Assembly (NCBI RefSeq): GCF_002915575.1
Contig: NZ_PQGD01000023.1
Location: 19,501-83,500, forward strand
Direction of reading: 5' to 3'
DNA: 64,000 bases
Source of the DNA: Superficieibacter electus
GTDB lineage: Bacteria > Pseudomonadota > Gammaproteobacteria > Enterobacterales > Enterobacteriaceae
Part shown: piece after piece, positions 1 through 7,819 of the stretch
Layout of the letters: every line of letters starts with the position of its first letter
Position numbering within the stretch: position 1 is the first letter of the stretch
Made by a program: the position numbers and the translations under genes
Notes under the pieces: generated by a model
Seen by the model: only the letters and a program-made list of their open reading frames with translations
Databases searched by the model: none
Told to the model about the DNA's origin: nothing

Positions 1-359
1 CGCAATATATTGATTTTGCAGTAAAGTATGCCAACAAAGTTGCGTTTATCGATACGGATTTTGTGACCACTCAGGCGTTTTGTAAAAAATACGAAGGCCG
101 TGAGCACCCCTTTGTTCAGGCGCTGATTGATGAGTATCGCTTTGACCTGGTGATCCTGCTGGAAAATAATACTCCATGGGTGGCCGACGGTTTGCGTAGC
201 CTCGGCAGTTCGGTGGATCGCAAAGAGTTCCAGCGCCTGCTGGTGGCGATGCTGGAAGACAATAATATCGGTTTCGTTCATGTGGAAGAGCCGGACTACG
301 ATTCGCGTTTCTTGCGTTGTGTGGAACTGGTGAAGCAACTTATGGGTGAAGCCGGTTAA
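1..359 (+). CDS. nadR: NadR C-terminal part (NMN adenylyltransferase / ribosylnicotinamide kinase / NAD repressor), 5' end outside window
   Basis: The reading frame is open from the window edge (codons begin at base 3) to TAA at 357-359. About 118 residues are visible and they read closely like the end of enterobacterial NadR, including FIDTDFVTTQAF, the glycine/arginine-rich GREHPF segment and the final EEPDYDSRFLRCVELV stretch. This portion belongs to the C-terminal ribosylnicotinamide kinase domain; the HTH and NMN adenylyltransferase domains lie upstream of the window. NadR couples NAD salvage with repression of NAD biosynthesis genes. In E. coli nadR is followed directly by ettA; here about 12.8 kb of capsule genes separate them. 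Identification is by recognition of the family sequence and by the gene order. Confidence 0.95.
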   Translation, partial: QYIDFAVKYANKVAFIDTDFVTTQAFCKKYEGREHPFVQALIDEYRFDLVILLENNTPWVADGLRSLGSSVDRKEFQRLLVAMLEDNNIGFVHVEEPDYDSRFLRCVELVKQLMGEAG

Positions 360-748
360 AATGGCGGCGGCAGGTAAGAGATAATTAACTGCCGCCAATC
401 ATTTCTATTATTGTTATAAAAAATAAATATACATAATAACAATCTTTATTAAAGATATATTGATGCCATAGATTTAAGTTAAACTAATTTTATTCTTTAG
501 TTTATATTGAAAGATTGTAATAGGAAGTTTCCCTTTTTAGGTCTAAATTACTCATGTTGGGGTATTCCTCATTTATATACATCAAGGGAATGATGTACAT
601 TTATTAATTGCGATGAAAAATGGAATTCATGCGCAATCTCTCTCATTCCCCCCTGGTTTCATCCCTCACACACCCTTACTCATTACCGGCACTCTGGCAG
701 CCTGAAGCCAGGGGCGGTAGCGTGCCTGATTCAACTATCGGATACACC
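360..748 (+). promoter_or_regulatory. AT-rich capsule promoter and untranslated leader upstream of kpsM
   Basis: This 389-base gap after nadR is strongly AT-rich up to about 620 and then rises in GC. No gene is supported. It should hold the kpsM promoter and a long untranslated leader, as in region 3 of E. coli group 2 capsule loci, where H-NS silencing and RfaH antitermination act. I could not assign one -35/-10 pair with confidence among several AT-rich candidates. The frame in phase with kpsM stays open back to 620, but the JUMPstart lies inside it, so I treat that stretch as leader. Confidence 0.6.
687..724 (+). promoter_or_regulatory. JUMPstart element with ops site (RfaH recruitment)
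   Basis: The stretch matches the JUMPstart element found upstream of enterobacterial capsule, O-antigen and haemolysin operons. The 3' half is exact: AGCCAGGGGCGGTAGCGTG, with the ops core GGCGGTAGCGT at 713-723. The 5' half (CTCTGGCAGC) differs slightly and is about one base shorter than the E. coli form. The known role is to pause RNA polymerase and load RfaH, which suppresses termination over long operons. It lies 25 bases before the kpsM ATG, so kpsM, kpsT and the genes downstream to 6458 are probably RfaH-dependent. Confidence 0.93.
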
Positions 749-1525
749 ATGGCCAGAAGTGGTATTGAAGTTCAACGAGCTGCCGTTAGCGCGCTCTTCC
801 TGCGTGAAATTAAGACCCGATTTGGGAAATATCGCTTAGGTTATTTTTGGGCGGTACTGGAACCGGCCGCGCATATGCTGGTGATGCTGGCGGTATTTGG
901 TTTTATTATGCACCGCACAATGCCGGACATCTCTTTCCCGGTATTTCTTATCAACGGCATCATCCCGTATTTCCTTTTCAGTAATATTACTACCCGTTCA
1001 ATAGGTGCCATCGAAGCAAACCAGGGGCTATTCAACTATCGACCGGTAAGGCCGGTGGACACCATCATTGCCCGCGCACTGCTCGAAAGCCTGATTTACG
1101 GCTGCGTTTATATCGTACTTATGGCAATTGTCGGCTTTGCCGGTGAAACATTTGCGGTGACCCGTCTGGTGACGCTGATACTCACCTGGCTGCTACTGGT
1201 GATTTTTTCCTGCGGCGTGGGGCTTATTTTTATGGTGATTGGCAATGCTTTCCCGGAGACGGAGAAGTTTTTACCGATCCTGATTAAACCGCTCTACTTT
1301 ATCTCCTGCATTATGTTTCCGCTGCACGCGATACCGCGCGACTACTGGCCGTATCTGCTGTGGAACCCCATCGTTCATATTGTTGAGCTGAGCCGCGAGT
1401 GCGTGGTAGCGAACTACGTCAGCGAGGGCGTTAATCTGCCCTACCTGGCATTTTGCACGCTGCTGGTATTGTTTCTGGGACTGGCGGTTTATCGCCGCAA
1501 TGAAGAGGCGATGCTGACATCATGA
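749..1525 (+). CDS. kpsM: Capsule ABC transporter permease KpsM
   Basis: Inner-membrane permease of the ABC transporter that exports lipid-linked group 2 capsule polymer. The 258 residues from MARSG match the usual KpsM length, with the typical LFLREIKTRFGKYRLGY cytoplasmic segment, about six hydrophobic helices, and the LLWNPIVHIVELSRE and C-terminal NEEAMLTS motifs. An in-frame ATG at 620 would add 43 residues, but that stretch contains the JUMPstart/ops element and has no clear ribosome site, so the start at 749 is chosen. The stop overlaps the kpsT start by four bases (ATGA), indicating translational coupling. Family identity is clear; only the start could be debated. Confidence 0.95.
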   Translation: MARSGIEVQRAAVSALFLREIKTRFGKYRLGYFWAVLEPAAHMLVMLAVFGFIMHRTMPDISFPVFLINGIIPYFLFSNITTRSIGAIEANQGLFNYRPVRPVDTIIARALLESLIYGCVYIVLMAIVGFAGETFAVTRLVTLILTWLLLVIFSCGVGLIFMVIGNAFPETEKFLPILIKPLYFISCIMFPLHAIPRDYWPYLLWNPIVHIVELSRECVVANYVSEGVNLPYLAFCTLLVLFLGLAVYRRNEEAMLTS

Positions 1526-2190
1526 TCCGTATCGAGAACCTGTCAAAATCCTACCCAACCCCGCAGGGTCGGCATTACGTCTTTAAAGATCTCAACATCG
1601 AACTGCCCAGCGGCAAAAGCGTGGCAATTATTGGCCGCAACGGCGCGGGGAAATCGACGCTGCTGCGCATGATTGGCGGGATCGACCGCCCAGACAGCGG
1701 GCGGATTATCACCGACAGCACGATTTCATGGCCAGTTGGTCTGGCTGGCGGCTTTCAGGGCAGCCTGACCGGACGTGAGAACGTGAAGTTTGTGGCGCGA
1801 CTGTATGCGCAGAAAGGTGAGCTAAAAGAGAAGGTTGCTTTTGTCGAAGAGTTTGCCGAGCTGGGAAAATACTTTGATATGCCGATCAAAACCTATTCTT
1901 CCGGGATGAAGTCTCGCCTGGGGTTTGGGCTGAGTATGGCGTTCAAGTTTGACTATTACCTCGTGGATGAGGTGACAGCAGTAGGGGATGCGCGGTTTAA
2001 GCAGAAGTGCGCGGCGTTGTTTAAAGAACGACACAAAGAAGCGAGTTTTTTGATGGTGTCGCACAGTTTGAACTCATTGAAAGAATTTTGCGACAATGCC
2101 TTATTAATAGATAGAAATAATAGGGTTACATACTATGAAAATATATCGTATGCAATAGATCAATATAATCATAGTGAAAAATTGATATAA
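1522..2190 (+). CDS. kpsT: Capsule ABC transporter ATP-binding protein KpsT
   Basis: ATPase partner of KpsM, 222 residues. Walker A is GRNGAGKST (about residues 38-46), the signature region is YSSGMKSRLGFG, and Walker B runs into VDEVTAVGD, all as in polysaccharide-export ABC proteins. It powers export of the completed, Kdo-linker-bearing polymer across the inner membrane. The start overlaps kpsM by four bases. From about base 2085 the last 35 codons become sharply AT-rich, unlike the rest of the gene and like the following gene, so the boundary between the conserved export cassette and the serotype-specific cassette seems to lie inside the 3' end of kpsT. Confidence 0.96.
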   Translation: MIRIENLSKSYPTPQGRHYVFKDLNIELPSGKSVAIIGRNGAGKSTLLRMIGGIDRPDSGRIITDSTISWPVGLAGGFQGSLTGRENVKFVARLYAQKGELKEKVAFVEEFAELGKYFDMPIKTYSSGMKSRLGFGLSMAFKFDYYLVDEVTAVGDARFKQKCAALFKERHKEASFLMVSHSLNSLKEFCDNALLIDRNNRVTYYENISYAIDQYNHSEKLI

Positions 2191-2203
2191 AAATGGAATT
2201 TTT

Positions 2204-5200
2204 ATGAATATTTTATTTTTTTTAGAACCTTCAATTGAATTAAGTAATCCAGCGTTTAGATACGCAACGCTGAGAAATTCCTTTATTCCTCAAGTAAAAT
2301 ATCTTCGTAGTAATGGACATAATGTCATTGTTTTTATAGGAGAGCCTGTTGCATCCAAATGTCTTGAGGAAAATAAACTAGATGATATAGGCGTGATAGC
2401 TGTTGTTGATCCCCTTGAATGGACTAATGGTGAGGGTTATTTTTCACGCTCTATGCGTCATCAAAATAAGGAATATAATGTAGGCGAAATTGAAGATATA
2501 AGTAGGAAAATAAAAAAAGCAATTGATAATCCTTTGTTTTCCCCCGATTTAATCATTTCGTGGGAATCGCCAATCTATTATATGGAAAAAATATATCCTA
2601 AGGTGAAAGTGATTTATCAAATGCCTGGGGTATTCTCCCGGCCACCTTTCGCCAATTTGGTGTCATTTGATACTGGCCTACTCTCAGAATGTTCAGATAT
2701 AACTGATTATATTCCATCTGCAGACGAACTAAAATCATTTGATTATCTCCGCTCGGTAGATGATGAATTTATATCTTCAATCAATCCGACAAGTCATATG
2801 CTTGACAAGATTAGGAAAGATTATTCTAAAATAATTTTATTTCCCCTGCAGATCGATAACTATTTTATGATATCTTCTGTGATTGGTCATGGGGTGACAC
2901 AATTTGATATTTTAGCAGATCTATTAAGACAAACACCAGAAAATGTTGCAGTACTAGTTACAAATTATATATCAAAGGATACTCAGAGCGCTGTTTTAAA
3001 CCGGAAATTGATTGATTACCTACGGCAAAAATATAGCAATTTCAAATTCTTCGAAGAGACCGATCATATTCCTTGTGTTTCACAATATATGATTAAAGAT
3101 GTTGATGGTGTTATTACAATATCCTCATCTTTAGGATATCAGGCGGCTTTTTGGAAAAAACCTCTTTTAGCCATCGGGAAAAGTCATATATCAACATTTT
3201 CTACAGCACAAAGCTATGAAGAGTTAATAGCTCAAATTTTTACGAATCAACATTTTTCTCAAGACGCCAAGCTTATATCTTTAATTAAAGATAAAAATTT
3301 ACCGCAAGATTGTTTTTCAAACAATAAGTATTCTGACTGGCTTGATAATTTTGTCGCGGAAGGAAAATTCACACAATGGTGTAATGATGTTGGTACTGAA
3401 CTTCTCAATAGAAGGAGGGAAGGGGTTGCGTTAGAATCCCTTGTTCCGTATGTTAATAAATTTGGTGTTAATAGTGACTATCATTGCCGCGAGCTAGTTC
3501 AACAAATAAAACGTTATGAAATAATTTCCTTTGATATATTTGATACATTGCTGTTTAGGCCATTTCGGCACCCAAGTGATTTATATGATCTCATGGAAAA
3601 GAAAGCCCGTGAAATTACCGGTATATCGCATCTAAAGTTTAAAGAAGAAAGAAGGAAAGCTGAAAAAATAGCTTTTGAGACTGCGATTGAAGCAGGCTGT
3701 GGCGAAACAACGATTTATAATATTTACAGTGTCTTAAGCGAAAATGTGAATCTGAGTGATGAATGCCGTGACATCCTTATGCAATATGAGATGCAAACGG
3801 AATATGAGCTTTTATATCCAAGAAAAACCGGTTATCGAGCTTATCTTGAAGCTAAACAACTTGGCAAAAGGATAATTCTCGTATCTGATATGTATCTTCC
3901 CGCTGAGTTTTTGGCTAAGGTTCTTGATAAAAATGGCTACAATGAATATGAAAAACTTTATGTTTCATCTTCAATTGGTTTAAAGAAACATAGTGGTGCA
4001 CTTTTTGACTATGTGTTAGACGATCTCCAGGTTTCTCCTAATATGGTTTTACATATAGGTGACAATGTTGATGCTGATGTAAAAAAAGCAAAGGAAAAGG
4101 GAATAAAGCCGTTCCATTTAATGAAGGCTTATGAAGAATATATCTCATGCTCTGATTATACTATACCTTGGTCGCGTGATGAAAAGAGACATTCACTTGA
4201 TTGGTCTATGTTACTTACCATAGCCGGGAATCATCTTCATGACAATCCATATTTACCTTTCAGAAAAAATACACTTTTTGGTGGTTCACCTACTAAGTTA
4301 GGATATTATGGATTTGGCTTTTTGTTAATTGGTTATGCAAAATGGTTAATTGAAAATGCTATCAAAGATAATATAGATAGACTTTATTTTCTATCCAGAG
4401 ATGGAAAGATCATGAAGCACGCTTATGATATTGTTGCAAGATTGTATGACAATGCTCCAAAGTCCCATTATTTATTATGTTCGCGCCGTGCAGTTAATCT
4501 TGCGAAAGTTAAGAGCTGTGATGATATAATTGACCTTGTTAATGTTGACTATGCAAATAATGTGAGGTTATCTCATTTATTGTTGAGTCGATTTGGTTTA
4601 GATATTAACAATATTCATGAAGAAACGCTCATAAAATATGGGTTCAATAAAAACTCTAAATTAACAGATAAAGACACTAGCCTTCTTCAGGATTTGTTAA
4701 TTGATTTGAAAGATGATGTATTGTTGGTGGCAGAGAATGAAAGATCTACATACCTTCAATATCTCCATCAGGAAGGAATGTATGATGATGGTAATGTCTC
4801 TATTGTTGATATTGGCTATGCAGGTACTATGCAACAATCATTATATCAATTATCTCCAAATAATAAAAAAATAGGAGGGTATTATTTAATAACATTCAGA
4901 ACGGCATTAAAAAGAATCTCAGAAAACAATCTTAATATAAAGGGTTATTTAGCTGATTTTATTGATCGTCATGACACCTATCATAATTTTTGCCGCCATG
5001 TCCCGTTGTATGAAACGTTATTTAGCGCATCTGATACAACTTTCGTCAGAATGTCAATTGACTGGAGTAACAAGCTAACCCCTGTATTTATGGATAATTC
5101 ATCTATCGAAGATAAGAGAGTGAAACTTGTTGAAGAGATACAAAGTGGTGCCATCAACTATATCGAAGAAGTAATACGTATATTAGGGAAGAGATTTCTT

Positions 5201-5647
5201 TCTCTTGATATTGAACCAAATAAAACATTACGCAATCTGGATACTTATTTTAGTAAACCTCACCCAAGAGATGCTAAAATATTAGCAGGTATTGTATTTG
5301 AGGATGCTTATGGTGGCACACAGTATAAAACAATTTTACCTGAACTGGAAAATATAAATGTACCATGCGTGTGGCAGCAAGGTAAAGCAGCACTGTTAAG
5401 TGAACAGAAAAATAAAAGCCCTGTTGAAAAAAATCGACCAATAAACGTAAAAGTAAGCCCTTGTCATAATGAATTACATGAAAGTGAGATAAGAAATAAT
5501 ACCTTAAATAAAAAGCTAATTTATTTTATCTTAACTAAGACGCTATCAGATAAAAAAAAGGATAAATTTATAAAAAATCCATGGCTTTTCTTTTCAGATT
5601 CTAAAAGCAAGATGATTAAGAAAATAGGCGTGGTTTACATGTCATAA
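2204..5647 (+). CDS. Large multidomain capsule polymerase-like protein (KpsC/S-like transferase region + HAD domain + COG5610-type C-terminus)
   Basis: The only large biosynthetic gene of the locus: 1,147 residues, AT-rich, 13 bases after kpsT. Seen: residues about 1-400 end in a pattern recalling the KpsC/KpsS (Capsule_synth) fold, with FPLQID at 213-218 and SSSLGYQAAFWKKP near 306-320, though the KPHP motif of KpsC is absent. Residues about 440-640 form a HAD domain: FDIFDTLLF with the nucleophile near Asp444, LVSDMYLP, a lysine in SIGLKKHSG, and HIGDNVDADV near 618-627. A third domain (about 690-1050) has YFLSRDGKIMKHA and VDIGYAGTMQQS, as in COG5610 proteins. Inference: a multifunctional polymerase adding two sugars, one by phosphoribosyl transfer followed by HAD dephosphorylation. 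No nucleotide-sugar genes accompany it. An unrelated regulatory HAD role cannot be excluded. Confidence 0.6.
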   Translation: MNILFFLEPSIELSNPAFRYATLRNSFIPQVKYLRSNGHNVIVFIGEPVASKCLEENKLDDIGVIAVVDPLEWTNGEGYFSRSMRHQNKEYNVGEIEDISRKIKKAIDNPLFSPDLIISWESPIYYMEKIYPKVKVIYQMPGVFSRPPFANLVSFDTGLLSECSDITDYIPSADELKSFDYLRSVDDEFISSINPTSHMLDKIRKDYSKIILFPLQIDNYFMISSVIGHGVTQFDILADLLRQTPENVAVLVTNYISKDTQSAVLNRKLIDYLRQKYSNFKFFEETDHIPCVSQYMIKDVDGVITISSSLGYQAAFWKKPLLAIGKSHISTFSTAQSYEELIAQIFTNQHFSQDAKLISLIKDKNLPQDCFSNNKYSDWLDNFVAEGKFTQWCNDVGTELLNRRREGVALESLVPYVNKFGVNSDYHCRELVQQIKRYEIISFDIFDTLLFRPFRHPSDLYDLMEKKAREITGISHLKFKEERRKAEKIAFETAIEAGCGETTIYNIYSVLSENVNLSDECRDILMQYEMQTEYELLYPRKTGYRAYLEAKQLGKRIILVSDMYLPAEFLAKVLDKNGYNEYEKLYVSSSIGLKKHSGALFDYVLDDLQVSPNMVLHIGDNVDADVKKAKEKGIKPFHLMKAYEEYISCSDYTIPWSRDEKRHSLDWSMLLTIAGNHLHDNPYLPFRKNTLFGGSPTKLGYYGFGFLLIGYAKWLIENAIKDNIDRLYFLSRDGKIMKHAYDIVARLYDNAPKSHYLLCSRRAVNLAKVKSCDDIIDLVNVDYANNVRLSHLLLSRFGLDINNIHEETLIKYGFNKNSKLTDKDTSLLQDLLIDLKDDVLLVAENERSTYLQYLHQEGMYDDGNVSIVDIGYAGTMQQSLYQLSPNNKKIGGYYLITFRTALKRISENNLNIKGYLADFIDRHDTYHNFCRHVPLYETLFSASDTTFVRMSIDWSNKLTPVFMDNSSIEDKRVKLVEEIQSGAINYIEEVIRILGKRFLSLDIEPNKTLRNLDTYFSKPHPRDAKILAGIVFEDAYGGTQYKTILPELENINVPCVWQQGKAALLSEQKNKSPVEKNRPINVKVSPCHNELHESEIRNNTLNKKLIYFILTKTLSDKKKDKFIKNPWLFFSDSKSKMIKKIGVVYMS

Positions 5648-5855
5648 ATAAATATATTTTTTTGTTTTTATTACTGCAATGGCACATTCTTTAGTATTGG
5701 TAGCGTAGCTATTGGTTAGTATAACAATAATGCTGATGGGCATTCTTGATAAGGGGGGGGGGAGATACTGAACGAAAGTAAGAGTATCTCTTTAAGTTTG
5801 TAACCCCCTTTTCAAGTTTATTATTTAAATTTACATTTAATCTCAAGAGGGATAA
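5648..5855 (+). promoter_or_regulatory. Leader region of the acetyltransferase gene with hairpin
   Basis: AT-rich, gene-free stretch between the polymerase-like gene and the acetyltransferase. It contains an uninterrupted G tract (5753-5762), an 8-base inverted repeat GAGATACT (5762-5769) / AGTATCTC (5783-5790), and a CCCCC run at about 5803-5807 that could pair with part of the G tract to enlarge the hairpin. A good ribosome site AAGAGG (5845-5850) precedes the GTG start at 5856. No promoter could be assigned with confidence. Confidence 0.5.
5753..5762 (+). repeat. Homopolymeric G tract (10 G)
   Basis: Ten consecutive G residues in an otherwise AT-rich leader, 94 bases before the acetyltransferase start. 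Homopolymer tracts of this length are prone to slipped-strand length change. All three frames through the tract meet a stop before the gene, so a purely translational switch of this gene is not supported; an effect on transcription or on leader folding is possible. Confidence 0.9.
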
Positions 5856-6458
5856 GTGGATAAAATATTTAATTCCTTTTCTGAACGTGCAACTATTAAT
5901 GTTGCGACAACGGCACATATAGCTGAAACAGTAAATTTTAATATTGAAGGGCAGGGGCATAGAATAAATATTGAGGATGGTGTCATTCTGAGAAATATAA
6001 CTATTAATATGTCTGGGGAAAATGGTTATTTACATATAAAGAGGAGCTGTAATTTAAGAGGTTCTATTCATATAAGGCAAGAAAATTCAACCATTGTAAT
6101 CGGTCAAAGAACAACTTTCGTTGCTGCTCACTTATTTGCACTTGAAGGTTGTTCAATAGTTATTGGCGATGATTGTATGTTTTCTAGTGGGGTTATCATT
6201 AGAACGTCGGATGAACACTCTATCATCGACCTGGAAAATAATGTACGAGTAAATAAAGCAAAAGATATCTTTGTTAAAGATCATGTTTGGATCGGTGAGG
6301 GGGTAACCTTAAATAAAGGCTCTGAAATACCGCGTGGTTGTGTTATTGGAGCAAAGTCTTTGGTTTTAGGAAGGTTAGATGAAGAGTCTTCAGTATATGC
6401 TGGATGCCCAGTAAGGTTTTTAAAAGGAAATATTATTTGGGATCGCAAACTAATTTAA
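5856..6458 (+). CDS. Capsule O-acetyltransferase (left-handed beta-helix hexapeptide family)
   Basis: 200 residues with hexapeptide-repeat character from about residue 60 onward (IVIGQRTTF, IVIGDDCMFSSGVIIRTSDEHSI, VWIGEGVTLNKGSEIPRGCVIGAKSLVLG), typical of NodL/LacA/NeuO-like acetyl-CoA-dependent O-acetyltransferases; the histidine of TSDEHS is a candidate catalytic base. Start is GTG at 5856: AAGAGG lies five bases upstream and an in-frame TAA sits immediately before it, so no earlier start is possible. Last gene of the plus-strand capsule cassette, convergent with kpsS. Its likely role is O-acetylation of the capsule polymer; the position acetylated cannot be read from sequence. AT-rich like the preceding gene. 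Confidence 0.85.
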   Translation: MDKIFNSFSERATINVATTAHIAETVNFNIEGQGHRINIEDGVILRNITINMSGENGYLHIKRSCNLRGSIHIRQENSTIVIGQRTTFVAAHLFALEGCSIVIGDDCMFSSGVIIRTSDEHSIIDLENNVRVNKAKDIFVKDHVWIGEGVTLNKGSEIPRGCVIGAKSLVLGRLDEESSVYAGCPVRFLKGNIIWDRKLI

Positions 6459-6545
6459 TTATAAAAATATTAAATTAGTTGCAATTTTACGCATATTTTT
6501 GTGATAAGTTTAATAGCCCTCATTAAATACTAATGCAATAAGACT

Positions 6546-7802
6546 TTATTTGGGCTTATAAATTACTGTTTTCGAAGTTGACTCGTCAAACTGGTTTGCT
6601 TTATTAACCATTATCCTTCCATAATTTTCATTCCCATAAAACACCGCATTAATCTGCGTAGTCTCCAGCAAATACCCGCGGAACTTCGTCAGTAACTTCA
6701 TATCCGGCTTAAAATCCGCCATCCAGAACTGGTGCAGATGCCCCTGATACGTTAATCCTTTCATATCGTACAGGGCATCGCCCATCACCTTCAGCGGTTT
6801 GTTATGAATTAACGCAGACAAACCCGCCGTGCTGTTAATTGTCACCACGGCTTTCGCGTGCTTGAGCATCTCCGGCATTGGTAAATCATGCACATAAATC
6901 ACCCGGTTACGAATCCCATATTTTTTACTGAGCTTATTGATCAGGGGCCGATACAGACGGTGGCCCCGATCCATGGGATGGTGCTTGAATACCAGAAATT
7001 TAGTTGCAGGCGCTTTGGTCGCAAAGGAGTACATCACATCATTGATATAATCACGTACGTCGGCATAGCCGCTGTGGTTGCGGATCTGACTGTCGTTATA
7101 TACCTGCAAAATAGCAAGATAATAGCGTTTATCCAGCTGCGTTTGCAGCCGTGGCAACACGCTATGTTCCTTCAGCGCGTACCAGTGTTTACGCCGCCAG
7201 GCGCGGAGCCAGCAACGCATTTCATACCACGGTGAGAATGATTTGTGGTGGCGGTAAAGCGGGTAATGGCGGCGATGAAACCAGCCTTCCAGGTAATACC
7301 ATGTTGCATGCCAGTAGCGTAACCAGGTCGAAGGCTTTAGCGGCTGGATAGGGCGCTGCGGCACGTCCGGCAGGTGGCGATAAAACTCCGGGTCACGAGG
7401 CAGGGAGGAATACGCGTTTACGCCGCCTTCCTCCAGGGTAATAAAGTGTGGGCGCAGGTAGCCTTCCTCAAAAGCCAGAAAACGCAGCCCTTTGGCCTGC
7501 GCCCATTGACGAGCTGCCTGGTGAAGGGGACGGCAATCGCCAAAGCACACCAGCGTATCGAAGGGGTATTTTTTCCACGTTTCTTTCAGCCAGTGGGCAA
7601 AATGTTCGGGAGTTTGGTTATAGTGCAGCATTGGCCGGCGGCGGCAATAAAAGCGATCGCCACCGTTAAACACAACGTTTACGGCTTCACGGCCTTTGCT
7701 CTCCAGCCACTCGGCCAGATCGGCAAAAAATGGTCCCATTGGCCCTTGTAAAAGCAGATAACGCTTACCTGCCAGTAATTTGCTCATTGCTGTGCTGTCC
7801 AT
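6546..7802 (-). CDS. kpsS: Capsule beta-Kdo linker transferase KpsS
   Basis: Cytoplasmic/peripheral retaining beta-Kdo transferase that begins the poly-Kdo linker on lyso-phosphatidylglycerol. The 418 residues track E. coli KpsS throughout: LLLQGPMGPFFADLAEWLE, NVVFNGGDRFYCRRRP, FGDCRPLH, FEEGYLRPHFIT, VYNDSQIRNHS, FKHHPMDRGHRLYRPLI, AVVTINSTAGLSALIHNKPLKVMG. It is about 29 residues longer than the E. coli protein because of an AT-rich C-terminal tail (from about NENYGR on), suggesting that the recombination junction with the serotype-specific cassette lies in its 3' end. Last gene of the kpsEDCS operon, 17 bases after kpsC. An alternative start is the Met at residue 6. Confidence 0.95.
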   Translation of the reverse strand: MDSTAMSKLLAGKRYLLLQGPMGPFFADLAEWLESKGREAVNVVFNGGDRFYCRRRPMLHYNQTPEHFAHWLKETWKKYPFDTLVCFGDCRPLHQAARQWAQAKGLRFLAFEEGYLRPHFITLEEGGVNAYSSLPRDPEFYRHLPDVPQRPIQPLKPSTWLRYWHATWYYLEGWFHRRHYPLYRHHKSFSPWYEMRCWLRAWRRKHWYALKEHSVLPRLQTQLDKRYYLAILQVYNDSQIRNHSGYADVRDYINDVMYSFATKAPATKFLVFKHHPMDRGHRLYRPLINKLSKKYGIRNRVIYVHDLPMPEMLKHAKAVVTINSTAGLSALIHNKPLKVMGDALYDMKGLTYQGHLHQFWMADFKPDMKLLTKFRGYLLETTQINAVFYGNENYGRIMVNKANQFDESTSKTVIYKPK

Positions 7803-7819
7803 GCCTCAGCCCTCGCTTA

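Noticed and set aside
620-748. N-terminal extension of KpsM from ATG 620
   Set aside because: The stretch contains the JUMPstart/ops element and the start at 749 gives the standard KpsM length.
5731-5803. Short reading frame through the G10 tract as a translational phase switch of the acetyltransferase
   Set aside because: All three frames through the tract stop before 5856, and an in-frame TAA lies directly before the GTG start, so changes in tract length cannot fuse or unfuse a longer protein.
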